Assembly: GCA_036733165.1 (NCBI GenBank)
Contig: DAINBB010000025.1
Span: forward strand, 1 to 25,760
Length of the DNA: 25,760 nt
DNA from: JAFGGT01 sp036733165
GTDB lineage: Archaea; Methanobacteriota_B; Thermococci; Methanofastidiosales; NM3
Direction: 5' to 3'
Shown here: positions 8,370-15,423 of the stretch, piece after piece
Numbering within the stretch: the first letter of the stretch is position 1
Layout: every line of letters begins with the position of its first letter
The notes under the pieces: model-generated
The model's input: only the letters and a program-made list of their open reading frames with translations
Databases searched by the model: none
Told to the model about the DNA's origin: nothing
Translations under genes and position numbers: made by a program

Positions 8370-9119
8370 TCAAACACACTTCCTCATTTTAAGATAGAAC
8401 GTGTCCCCCTCATCCTTTCTGTCCACTTCCTCAAACCCGCTCTCCAGAGCCATGGCCGATATCTGGTCGATATCCTGGACCTTGTTCCACCTGGTCCCGT
8501 AACCGGTCTCGATGACCTTGCCACCGATATCGATCTTTAACAAGATTGCATAGACCCCCTTGTCATCCCGGTCCCTCTTTGGGATCCTCATGTCCCATAT
8601 GTGAAGCTCTCCGCCGTCCTTGAGGACCCTGCAGGATTCCCTCAGGACCTTGGAAACGCTATCCCTGTCCATGTACATGAACGAGAAGAAGGCCGTTGCC
8701 GTATCAAATACACGATCGGTGAATCCCATCTCAGTGGCGTCCATGACCAGCTTCACGCAGTCGCATTCGGAAGCCTCCTCAAGCTCGCTCCTAAGTTTGT
8801 CGATGGCGATCACCCTGTCGCCTGCCAACTGCCCGATGACGCCCTCACCCCCTCCTCCGACGTCAAGAATCCTTCCCTTGGGATTGACATTCTTGAGATT
8901 TAGGTGCCTGTAGCCCAGATAGAATATATTGGACCTGACATATTTGTCAATGAAGTATTCAAGGTCCTTCTTCATTATCATCCAAGTGTCATCGATCATG
9001 ATCCCCTTGAGGTCTCCAGACCCTATGAAAGATGAAATGTCGTTCAAATCGAACGAGTCCTTCAACGACTCCACGACATCAGATAGCTCCAGATACGCAT
9101 TCCCATCAATGTTCTTCAT
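8370..9119 (-). CDS. Class I SAM-dependent methyltransferase
   Basis: The 249-residue protein has an N-terminal helical part (about 1-75) and a Rossmann methyltransferase core: motif I ILDVGGGGEG, an acidic end of strand 2 in VIAIDK, DATEM as the post-II region, and the VLRESCRVLKDGGELHIWDM segment typical of post-motif III. The substrate cannot be read from the sequence. The chosen ATG (MKNIDGNAY) follows GGTGG by about six bases; a more upstream in-frame ATG at 9149 would sit almost in the TATA element and was rejected. It shares a promoter region with the divergent helicase gene. Confidence 0.82.
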   Translation of the reverse strand: MKNIDGNAYLELSDVVESLKDSFDLNDISSFIGSGDLKGIMIDDTWMIMKKDLEYFIDKYVRSNIFYLGYRHLNLKNVNPKGRILDVGGGGEGVIGQLAGDRVIAIDKLRSELEEASECDCVKLVMDATEMGFTDRVFDTATAFFSFMYMDRDSVSKVLRESCRVLKDGGELHIWDMRIPKRDRDDKGVYAILLKIDIGGKVIETGYGTRWNKVQDIDQISAMALESGFEEVDRKDEGDTFYLKMRKCV

Positions 9120-9150
9120 GCGTCCACCAACATATAAGGTCAAGAGCATT

Positions 9151-9160
9151 GTTTTTATAC
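9151..9160. promoter_or_regulatory. Shared TATA element between methyltransferase and XPD-type helicase genes
   Basis: GTTTTTATAC reads as a TATA box on both strands. Its centre is about 26 bases from the helicase ATG at 9182 (leaderless on the plus strand) and about 37 bases from the methyltransferase ATG at 9119, leaving an 11-base leader that holds a GGTGG ribosome site. The two genes may therefore compete for, or share, one TBP site. Confidence 0.5.
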
Positions 9161-9181
9161 TTTTACAGATTCCCTTAATCC

Positions 9182-11110
9182 ATGGAGTACTTCCCCTATG
9201 AAAAGCTGAGGGAATATCAGGAAGAGTTCATAGAAACCGTCATGACAGAGGCGGACAAGGGAAAGAACCTCGTGATCGAGGCGTCCACCGGATTCGGGAA
9301 GACCGCCTGCGTGCTTGCATCTGTCCTGCCGATCGCCATGGAGCGGAACAAGAAGATAGTATACCTCTGCAGGACCCACAAGCAGATGGAAAGGGTGATA
9401 GAGGAACTCAATCTGATATGCAAGAAGCACAGCATCTCCGCCCTGGCGCTAAGGGGGAGGCGGGAAATGTGCCTGTCCCCCTTGGTGCTTGACCACACCA
9501 TGGACTCCAGCAGCTCGATGTACGTCTGCAGGCTTCTGCGAAAGATGAAGAAGTGCAATCACTTCAACAACACAAGGGAGCGTGAGGAGAAGGCGCACGA
9601 GATGGAGGTGATATTCTCGAGCAGGCCGACCTTCAGCCAGGAGATAAAGGAGGCGTGCAGGGACGAGGCGTTCTGCCCATACGAGATAGCCAAGGCCGTG
9701 ATGAAGAACGTCCAGGTGATAGCCTGCTCCTACCTCTACCTATTCGAACCCGGGATCAGGGAGGGGTTCCTCGAAGGCATAGGGGTGAACCTGGAGGACA
9801 TCATAGTGGTCATGGATGAGGCCCACAACCTTCCTGAACTGGCGATAGAGCTTGGTTCCAGCCAGCTGTCTCTCTCATCTCTCAAGAACGGGATCAGGGA
9901 GGCGAGGGAGCACAACGAGGAAGGCATCGCGCAGATGCTTGAGTTGACGTACCAGGCGATGACGGCGCTTGACGACAAGTACAAGCTGGCGACCGGGGAG
10001 GAGTCCCTCATCGTGCCCGCCGAACTGCTGTCTTTCTACCTCGGGGGCAGGATGCCGTTCCTCCCTGAGAGGAACATACATTCCATAGAGGAGTTCGTAG
10101 CATACATCGTGAAGCAGGGGGAGGAAATACAGAAGGAGAAGCTCAAGCGCGGCAAGCCGCCACGGTCCTACGTGCACAGCTGCGGCTGCTTCATCCACAA
10201 TTGGATAGCGATGAGGAATAGGGACGACTTCTGCTACCTGATAGAGAAGTACACAACGAAGTCGGAGACGGAGAGCGTCAAGCTGGAGATAGTGGACCTC
10301 GACCCGAGGAACGTCACCACTCAGGTGACTGACAACGCATTCTCGGCCATCGCCATGTCGGGCACCCTCTCGCCGCTCGTGGCCTTCGCCGACACCATAG
10401 GGCTCAAGAACTTCAAGGTCAAGGCATTCCCCTCTCCGTTCCAGAGGGAGAACATAAAGGTGCTGGCCGTGCGCGGCGTGACGACCAAGGGTAATCAGAG
10501 GGGGCTTGAGATGTACAGGAAGATAGCCTCCAAGGCCGCCGAGGTCGTGAAGAGCACACCCAAGAACGTCGGCATCTTCGCACCTTCCTACGAGGTGCTT
10601 GACGGGCTGATGTCCGCGGGGTTCAAATACATCATAGACAGGCCGCTATACATCGAATCGAGGGGCGCTTCCTCGGAGGACAACGATGTGTTGATCAGGG
10701 AGTTCAAGGACCACGAGAGCCACGGGGGCGCGGTGCTTCTGGGGGTGCTGGGCGGCAGGAACGCGGAAGGCCAGGACTATCCGGGGGACGAGATGAACTG
10801 TGTCGTTGTTATAGGCGTGCCATACGCAAGGCCCACCTCAAGGGTGAAGGCCAAGATAGACTATTACAAGAAGGTGTTCCCGAACAAAGGCAAGTACTAC
10901 GGATACTTCCTCCCCGCACACCGGAAACTGAACCAGGGCGCAGGCCGCGCCCATAGGAAGCTTCAGGACAAGGCGGCCATCGTCTTCCTAGACTACAGGG
11001 TGCTGCAGCCCTTTGTGAAGAACGACCTCTCCGAGTGGATCAAGAGAAGTATCGAGATCGTCGACGACAGGGCGGGGCTCATCTCAGAGAAGCTGAAATC
11101 CTTCTTTTGA
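9182..11110 (+). CDS. XPD/Rad3-type Fe-S DNA helicase
   Basis: The 642-residue protein has superfamily 2 motifs: Walker A STGFGKT near residue 35-41, DEAH at 212-215, SGTLSPL (motif III/IV region), VVIGVPYARP and the arginine-finger motif GAGRAHR near the C-terminus. Four cysteines align with the XPD cluster ligands: C97 (EMCLSP), C116 (YVCRLL), C125 (KKCNHF) and C165 (FCPYEIAK), so a 4Fe-4S cluster between motifs Ia and II is expected. Archaeal XPD unwinds DNA 5' to 3' and is implicated in repair. Length is within the archaeal range. The spacing of its C125 to C165 loop and the GAGRAHR variant leave open a DinG-like member, but the cysteine contexts favour XPD. Confidence 0.9.
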   Translation: MEYFPYEKLREYQEEFIETVMTEADKGKNLVIEASTGFGKTACVLASVLPIAMERNKKIVYLCRTHKQMERVIEELNLICKKHSISALALRGRREMCLSPLVLDHTMDSSSSMYVCRLLRKMKKCNHFNNTREREEKAHEMEVIFSSRPTFSQEIKEACRDEAFCPYEIAKAVMKNVQVIACSYLYLFEPGIREGFLEGIGVNLEDIIVVMDEAHNLPELAIELGSSQLSLSSLKNGIREAREHNEEGIAQMLELTYQAMTALDDKYKLATGEESLIVPAELLSFYLGGRMPFLPERNIHSIEEFVAYIVKQGEEIQKEKLKRGKPPRSYVHSCGCFIHNWIAMRNRDDFCYLIEKYTTKSETESVKLEIVDLDPRNVTTQVTDNAFSAIAMSGTLSPLVAFADTIGLKNFKVKAFPSPFQRENIKVLAVRGVTTKGNQRGLEMYRKIASKAAEVVKSTPKNVGIFAPSYEVLDGLMSAGFKYIIDRPLYIESRGASSEDNDVLIREFKDHESHGGAVLLGVLGGRNAEGQDYPGDEMNCVVVIGVPYARPTSRVKAKIDYYKKVFPNKGKYYGYFLPAHRKLNQGAGRAHRKLQDKAAIVFLDYRVLQPFVKNDLSEWIKRSIEIVDDRAGLISEKLKSFF

Positions 11111-11136
11111 GAGTCGATGCTCTCCACATCAACTAG

Positions 11137-11145
11137 TTTTAAATA
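11137..11145 (+). promoter_or_regulatory. TATA-like box of the E1-like gene
   Basis: TTTTAAATA is centred about 27 bases before the GTG at 11169, which fits a leaderless transcript and supports GTG as the start. No better start lies nearby. Confidence 0.45.
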
Positions 11146-11168
11146 ATTGCTACCCGATATCCATACCA

Positions 11169-11903
11169 GTGAAAAGATACTGCAGGAACACGGATTTCGC
11201 CGAGATAGGCGTTCGAGGACAGGAACTGCTCTCAGGAAGCCATGCCGTGATCGTGGGGGCGGGGGCGCTTGGCGGCGTCATATCAACGAATCTTGTCAGG
11301 GCAGGCGTGGGCAGGGTGACGATCTGCGACGACGACGGGATAGACATCCACAACCTCCAAAGGCAGATACTTTACTCTGAAGACGACGTCGGCGACAACA
11401 AGCTGGACAGTGCCGTGGGGAATCTCAGGAAGATGAACTCGGACATAGAGATAGACGGCATAAGGGACTATCTCACCGAGTCGAACGTGGGGGACGTGAT
11501 AGGCGATGCGGACATCGTGGTCGACGGGACCGACAGGATGGAGCCGAGGTACGTGATGAACAGGTACTGTGTGGAGAATGACATACCATACGTCTACGGC
11601 GGCGTCCTCGCCAGTTACGGCATGACGTTCAACATCGTTCCAAAGGACACCCCATGCCTGGAATGCATATTCCCAAAGACCAAGGGATTGGAACATTTGC
11701 CGACATGCGCCGATGTTGGAATAGTGAACACGGTGCCGATGATAATCGGTTCCATGCAGGCGACCGAGGCGATGAAGATACTTATCGGGGCACAGTTCTC
11801 CAGGGACCTGATAATATACGATGTCTGGGTGCAATCCTTCGACAAGGTGCACATCAAGAAAAGGGACGATTGCGGGGTGTGCGGTCACTCCTCGTCGTCG
11901 TGA
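11169..11903 (+). CDS. E1-like ThiF/MoeB family adenylyltransferase
   Basis: The 244-residue protein shows the E1/ThiF/MoeB Rossmann core: nucleotide loop GAGALGG (30-36), the D-x-D-x-I-D-x-x-N-L-x-R-Q segment (DDDGIDIHNLQRQ), D119/D122 in VDGTDRMEPRY, and two CxxC zinc pairs (C163/C166, C235/C238). C180 in PTCADVGIVNT matches the position used for sulfur transfer in ThiF. These enzymes adenylate the C-terminal Gly-Gly of a small beta-grasp protein (ThiS, MoaD or archaeal SAMP) for sulfur transfer or protein modification. No such partner is encoded next to it. Its last bases overlap, tail to tail, the 47-residue gene on the other strand. Confidence 0.9.
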   Translation: MKRYCRNTDFAEIGVRGQELLSGSHAVIVGAGALGGVISTNLVRAGVGRVTICDDDGIDIHNLQRQILYSEDDVGDNKLDSAVGNLRKMNSDIEIDGIRDYLTESNVGDVIGDADIVVDGTDRMEPRYVMNRYCVENDIPYVYGGVLASYGMTFNIVPKDTPCLECIFPKTKGLEHLPTCADVGIVNTVPMIIGSMQATEAMKILIGAQFSRDLIIYDVWVQSFDKVHIKKRDDCGVCGHSSSS

Positions 11904-12028
11904 ACCCATACGACCTTCTTGCCGATGAAGACCTTCTTTCCCTTGTTCTCCTTGTTCTTTTTGGAGTCTTTCCTCATTTGGGCCATTGACTTGTCCTCGC
12001 CCTTCCGCCATTTCTTCGACTTTGCCAT
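11885..12028 (-). CDS. 47-residue basic protein, unknown function
   Basis: A short frame runs from ATG at 12028 to TGA at 11885. The product is highly charged: a Lys-rich first two thirds (MAKSKKWRKGEDKS, then MRKDSKKNKENKGKK), a short beta-prone stretch (VFIGKKVVWVH) and an acidic DDEE tail. The ATG comes one base after the TAG of the upstream acetyltransferase (TAGGATG), with AGAGGCGG just before it, so it is most likely translated by coupling. Such Lys-rich small proteins may bind nucleic acid or the ribosome, which is only a guess from composition. I did not recognise the family. Confidence 0.6.
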   Translation of the reverse strand: MAKSKKWRKGEDKSMAQMRKDSKKNKENKGKKVFIGKKVVWVHDDEE

Positions 12029-12029
12029 C

Positions 12030-12566
12030 CTAACCGCCTCTGGCTTCGAACTCCTCTCTTAGGATCCCCATCACGATGGTGTCATGGTAACTGCCTTTCT
12101 TGAAAACATCGTCCCTCAGCGTTGCCTCAACAACGAATCCGCATTTCTCATAGGACCTGATAGCCCTTTTGTTGAATCCGTATACCCTAAGGAACACCTT
12201 TTCCAGGTTCAGGTCGCTGAAGGCATAGCGCAGCATGGTCTCCATGGCGTCCGTCCCAAGACCCCTGGACCAATATTCCTTCTCGCCGATCATTATCCCG
12301 ATCTCGGCGACCGAGTTGACCCAGTCTATGCCGTGCAGGCCCACGTTGCCTATATGCCGGTCCGTTTCCCTGTCCACGATGCCCAATACCACGCCGCGGT
12401 CGTTGGGTTTCTGCTTGTTGTCAAACCATGCCATCTCCTGATCAAGGGAATAAGGGAAGTGGAACACGAGGAACTCGCCTATCTGGGGGTCGTTGATCCA
12501 CTTTTGCATCCTTTCCACATCGCACCTCTCCAGGGCACGCAGATAAACTCCTCTTCCGCCTATCAT
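12030..12566 (-). CDS. GNAT acetyltransferase (RimJ/RimL-like)
   Basis: The 178-residue protein follows the RimJ/RimL pattern: MIGGRGVYLRALERCD at the start, IVDRETDRHIGNVGL, WVNSVAEIGIMIGEKEYWSRGLG with the acetyl-CoA loop RGLGTDA, and FLRVYGFNKRAIRSYEKCGF. Family members acetylate N-termini of ribosomal proteins or small molecules; the target here is unknown. ATG at 12566 lies one base after the stop of the preceding GNAT gene and has AGGGAAGGT upstream; an ATG eight codons earlier would overlap that gene and breaks the usual family N-terminus. The last residues are EARGG, an unusual double-Gly end. Confidence 0.88.
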   Translation of the reverse strand: MIGGRGVYLRALERCDVERMQKWINDPQIGEFLVFHFPYSLDQEMAWFDNKQKPNDRGVVLGIVDRETDRHIGNVGLHGIDWVNSVAEIGIMIGEKEYWSRGLGTDAMETMLRYAFSDLNLEKVFLRVYGFNKRAIRSYEKCGFVVEATLRDDVFKKGSYHDTIVMGILREEFEARGG

Positions 12567-12567
12567 G

Positions 12568-13095
12568 TCATCGACCTTCCCTGAAATCATCGCTCAAGAT
12601 GGACATCGGTATGATATCGTGGCGTTCACACCGCCAATATCTGGCCTTCCTCAAGGTTCCTTCTCTAATGAAACCGCACTTCTCATGGCATTGTATGGCT
12701 CCAAGGTTTTGGGAACATGTCTCCAGGCTGACCCTGTGCAGGTCCAGTATGCAGAACGCATGATCTAACAGAAGCCTTGTTGCGTCCTCAACATGGCCGC
12801 TTGACCAGTAATCTTTCCCGCCCATCAGAATGCTAAAGTCTGCCTTTCTGTCGGTCCAGTTGATGTCGTTTAGCGTGGTGACGCCTATCGCGACACCGGT
12901 CTTTTTGTCATCGATCATGAAACCAACGAATGTGTTGGAACTAGATCCCTTGGCGATCATGTCCATTGTCCTGGCCAGGTCCAATGAAAGGTCCATGTCC
13001 ATGAGGTCCATCACGTCATGGCCATTGTACCACAAGAACAGCGTCTCGGCATCCCGTTGCTCAACGGGCCTTAACTTGACAAGGCGTCCCTCCAA
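12568..13095 (-). CDS. GNAT acetyltransferase-like protein with altered acetyl-CoA loop
   Basis: The 175-residue protein is a second RimJ/RimL-type GNAT: MEGRLVKLRPVEQRD, TGVAIGVTTLNDINWTDRKADFSI, then YWSSGHVEDATRLLLDHAF and CHEKCGFIREGTLRKA. Where active members have R/Q-x-x-G-x-G/A, this protein reads SSGHVEDA, so the pyrophosphate-binding loop is poor and acetyl-CoA binding may be weak or altered. It starts with TTG four bases after the upstream stop, with GGGTGA in front. It may be an old duplicate of its neighbour, though identity appears modest. Confidence 0.82.
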   Translation of the reverse strand: MEGRLVKLRPVEQRDAETLFLWYNGHDVMDLMDMDLSLDLARTMDMIAKGSSSNTFVGFMIDDKKTGVAIGVTTLNDINWTDRKADFSILMGGKDYWSSGHVEDATRLLLDHAFCILDLHRVSLETCSQNLGAIQCHEKCGFIREGTLRKARYWRCERHDIIPMSILSDDFREGR

Positions 13096-13099
13096 AGGC

Positions 13100-13828
13100 T
13101 CACCCTAGCTCTTCCATCATTGACCTTACCTTATCAAGGTCGCTGGCCAGACGCGCAAATGAGAATGCATCGCAAAACTCCAAGATGGCAAGGGCGCTAT
13201 CCGCGTCCCTGACGGAGTTGTTCCCGATGAGAAAGATCCAGTCGGGAATGTTCAAAAACACGCTGAGGTCCGTCTCGGCACTGCCCTCTATCATCGCATC
13301 GACATGCAGGGCATCGCAAAAGTCGTTCACTGAGATAGCGAGCTCCCTCTCGGGCACTATGTTTCCCCTGATCTTGACTATGGTCCGCGCGTCACAGGCG
13401 TCCTTGATCGACCTCAAGATCTCAGTGAGCCTGGGAATGTCTGACAAAAGCGCCTGTCCGGCGCCGATCTCCGTTATCTCTGGTTGCCTGCAATGGGCAT
13501 CTATCTCGACCAGTCCATCCATCTCGGCGATCACCGTCGCGGCATCAATATATCCCTCAAGGGTGGCAGAACGGATGTTCACTGCCACGTCCGCGCCAGA
13601 TTCCGACGCCAGGGCCATCTCTGTCCTGATGAACTCAAGGGGATCGTCCACTATGAACTCCTCCCTGCCCCTCTCCTTCATTTTTTTGCTCTGTTGCATG
13701 GAGAGGTCATCAACGCTTACGCCACCGATGGTGACCATCCCGACGCCCTGTTCCCCTATAAGCTTGCAGAAGCTTCCATCGTTCCTGCCCGCGTAAGCTG
13801 AAAGGACTGATGGGTGTCTTAACCTCAA
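13100..13828 (-). CDS. Archaeal TIM-barrel protein related to dihydroorotate dehydrogenase / tRNA-dihydrouridine synthase (NifR3-related)
   Basis: The 242-residue protein has alternating strand-helix pattern and the segment VEIDAHCRQPEITEIGAGQAL, which recalls the N-x-x-C region of dihydrouridine synthase-like flavoprotein barrels in archaea. Later segments ARTIVKIRGN and PDWIFLIGNNSV look like the phosphate/FMN-binding strands. It matches the length (about 230-245) of the archaeal nifR3-related family, whose reaction is not established. The start is TTG overlapping the TGA of cofD (TTGA), so the two are translationally coupled, hinting at flavin or F420-linked chemistry. That functional link is inference. 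Confidence 0.65.
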   Translation of the reverse strand: MRLRHPSVLSAYAGRNDGSFCKLIGEQGVGMVTIGGVSVDDLSMQQSKKMKERGREEFIVDDPLEFIRTEMALASESGADVAVNIRSATLEGYIDAATVIAEMDGLVEIDAHCRQPEITEIGAGQALLSDIPRLTEILRSIKDACDARTIVKIRGNIVPERELAISVNDFCDALHVDAMIEGSAETDLSVFLNIPDWIFLIGNNSVRDADSALAILEFCDAFSFARLASDLDKVRSMMEELG

Positions 13829-14748
13829 TTTATCACCAGAAAGTCCAAGATATTCATCCCTAGTGCCTTACTCTTATATAAATCTTTCATTGCAATATCG
13901 GCCCTTAGAACATCCAATCCCCGGTCCTCAAGCGCCTTGGCGTATGCCTCGTCGGCGCGGTCTATGACAATGGCATCCAGCAGCCCCTCATACGCGTCCG
14001 CCACCCCTATTGGCGAGACATCGCGGCCAAGATCTGCCATCAATCTTCCTGCGGGGCCGCTGAAAGGGGTGTTTCCGATGAATGGGCTGATCGCCAACGT
14101 GTACTTCTCCTTGCAGAGATTGTATGCATCGCGTATGGACAGTATGGGGCCTATGGAGGTTATCGGATTGGAAGGCCCTATGATTATTGCGTCGGAACAT
14201 TCGATGGAGGCCATGGCCCCGGAAGGGAGCGATGCCGTCTCAGAGCCAATGTATTTGACCTCATCGACCCTGTGCATCGCCCTGTCCCTCACCCAGTATT
14301 CATGGAAGGCCATGGGGCCATGTTCTGCTATGATGGTGGTTGTTACGGTCTCATCGGACATCGGAAATACATTTTCGCGCACCCCCAGGGATTCGCATAT
14401 CCTTTTGGTGGCATCCGTGAGGGAAAGTCCCGAGGATAGGAGCAACGTCCTGTATATCTTTGTGGCCCGGTCCTTGTCCCCGAGCCTAAGCATCTCGTTG
14501 TACCCAAGCTTTGAGAGGGCCTCGTTTGTCCTGTATGTGTCCCCCTTCTGGCCATACCACCTTTCCCTGTCGATGATGTCTGCCAATGCATATATGACGG
14601 AATCGATGTCGGGAGATATGTGCACACCGCTTTGGACCAGGTCCTCACCCGTGTTCGCCACCACGCAGATATCCTCAGGGCCAAGAAGCCGTTTCATTCC
14701 CATCAAGAGCTTCGGAGTGCCCGTGCCTCCAGAGAAAAAGGTCAGCAT
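13825..14748 (-). CDS. cofD: 2-phospho-L-lactate transferase CofD (coenzyme F420 synthesis)
   Basis: The roughly 307-residue protein begins with the CofD signature FFSGGTGTPKLLMG and contains VANTGEDL, HISPDIDSVIYAL, RERWYGQKGDT, LGDKDRATKIYRT, FPMSDETVTTTI and IIGPSNPITSIGPIL, all typical of the family. CofD joins a phospholactyl (or related) group to the deazaflavin Fo to form the F420 core. The ATG at 14748 gives the usual spacing before SGGTG; in-frame starts at 14757 (ATG) and 14781 (TTG) add residues with no family match. It heads a minus-strand cluster with the TIM-barrel and GNAT genes. Presence implies an F420-using host. Confidence 0.95.
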   Translation of the reverse strand: MLTFFSGGTGTPKLLMGMKRLLGPEDICVVANTGEDLVQSGVHISPDIDSVIYALADIIDRERWYGQKGDTYRTNEALSKLGYNEMLRLGDKDRATKIYRTLLLSSGLSLTDATKRICESLGVRENVFPMSDETVTTTIIAEHGPMAFHEYWVRDRAMHRVDEVKYIGSETASLPSGAMASIECSDAIIIGPSNPITSIGPILSIRDAYNLCKEKYTLAISPFIGNTPFSGPAGRLMADLGRDVSPIGVADAYEGLLDAIVIDRADEAYAKALEDRGLDVLRADIAMKDLYKSKALGMNILDFLVIN

Positions 14749-14793
14749 GAGTAGCATTTCAAGCTCAAAAATAAAAAACAATTGGTTTTCGAT

Positions 14794-14808
14794 GAAAAAA
14801 TATAAAAA
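14794..14808. promoter_or_regulatory. Divergent TATA region between cofD and the zinc-ribbon/coaD pair
   Basis: The run GAAAAAATATAAAAA provides TATA-like sequence on both strands. On the plus strand its centre is about 28 bases before the ATG at 14832. On the minus strand either this box or a second TTTTTTATTTTT at 14767-14778 could serve cofD; the second would give a leaderless ATG at 14748. Confidence 0.45.
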
Positions 14809-14831
14809 TCGGTCATTTGTTAGGGAATTTC

Positions 14832-14987
14832 ATGTCTGACATAGTACAATGCCCGCATTGCGGTTTCAGATTCTCGAAGGCCTATTCGAGGGTCAAGATG
14901 TGCAAGAGCTGCCCAGAGTCCATCAACAGATGCATGTACATCATGTGCCCCAATTGCAAGAAGGAATTCTCGGAATTCGGCCGTTGA
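14832..14987 (+). CDS. 51-residue Cys-rich zinc-ribbon protein
   Basis: A short open frame encodes MSDIVQCPHCGFRFS at the start, a central CKSC, a lone cysteine (INRC) and a final CPNCKKEFSEF. Cysteines fall at 7, 10, 24, 27, 34, 39 and 42, enough for one or two zinc sites. The frame starts a few bases after the start point predicted from the TATA box near 14803, and its TGA is followed after one base by the ATG of coaD, so the two are co-transcribed and probably coupled. Small archaeal zinc ribbons often bind nucleic acid or serve as enzyme subunits; which applies here is unknown. Confidence 0.75.
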   Translation: MSDIVQCPHCGFRFSKAYSRVKMCKSCPESINRCMYIMCPNCKKEFSEFGR

Positions 14988-14988
14988 T

Positions 14989-15423
14989 ATGAAAATAATA
15001 GCTTCTGGAACGTTCGACCACCTTCATGATGGCCATAGACTTTTCCTCTCGACAGCGTTCGAGCAGGGTTATGTGATGATAGGTCTTTCGTCCCAGTCAC
15101 TGGTGGCGGGTAAGAAGCTGGACAAGCTTATACAGGACTATGGCGCAAGAAGAAGTGCGCTGGTCGGATGGCTTGCGTCCCTTGGTTATCGTGAGAATGC
15201 CGACTATGAGATAATAGAGATAAGGACGCCGCATGGATTTGCAACGGAGATCGAGGACATCGACGCGATATTGACCACAGAGGAGAACATCGAAGTGGCA
15301 AGGTCCATAAACATCGAGAGGGCCGCAAGGGGTTACAGGCCGCTGGATGTAGTGAGATGCGAGCTCTTGAGGGACGAGAAGGGAAAGATATCCTCCACAA
15401 GGGCGAGGTCTAGGTCTTCCTGA
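14989..15423 (+). CDS. coaD: Archaeal phosphopantetheine adenylyltransferase
   Basis: The 144-residue protein is a nucleotidyltransferase of the HxGH superfamily: SGTFDHLHDGHRLFL with HDGH at 13-16, IGLSSQSLVAGKK, and the C-terminal KISSTRARS in place of the ISSTxIR motif. Archaeal PPAT transfers AMP from ATP to 4'-phosphopantetheine, the penultimate step of coenzyme A synthesis. Length fits the family (about 145-160). The ATG lies one base after the zinc-ribbon stop. Its 3' end overlaps by 14 bases the convergent RNA methyltransferase. Other HxGH enzymes (RibL, TagD) are less likely given the KISSTR ending. Confidence 0.87.
   Translation: MKIIASGTFDHLHDGHRLFLSTAFEQGYVMIGLSSQSLVAGKKLDKLIQDYGARRSALVGWLASLGYRENADYEIIEIRTPHGFATEIEDIDAILTTEENIEVARSINIERAARGYRPLDVVRCELLRDEKGKISSTRARSRSS

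Noticed and set aside
9182..11110. DinG-type bacterial helicase
   Set aside because: The contexts of the four cysteines (EMCLSP, YVCR, KKCN, FCPY) line up with XPD, and no exonuclease domain is present.
13937..14839. 300-codon open frame antisense to cofD
   Set aside because: The Ser/Met-rich translation mirrors the codon bias of cofD; cofD has full family signatures on the other strand.
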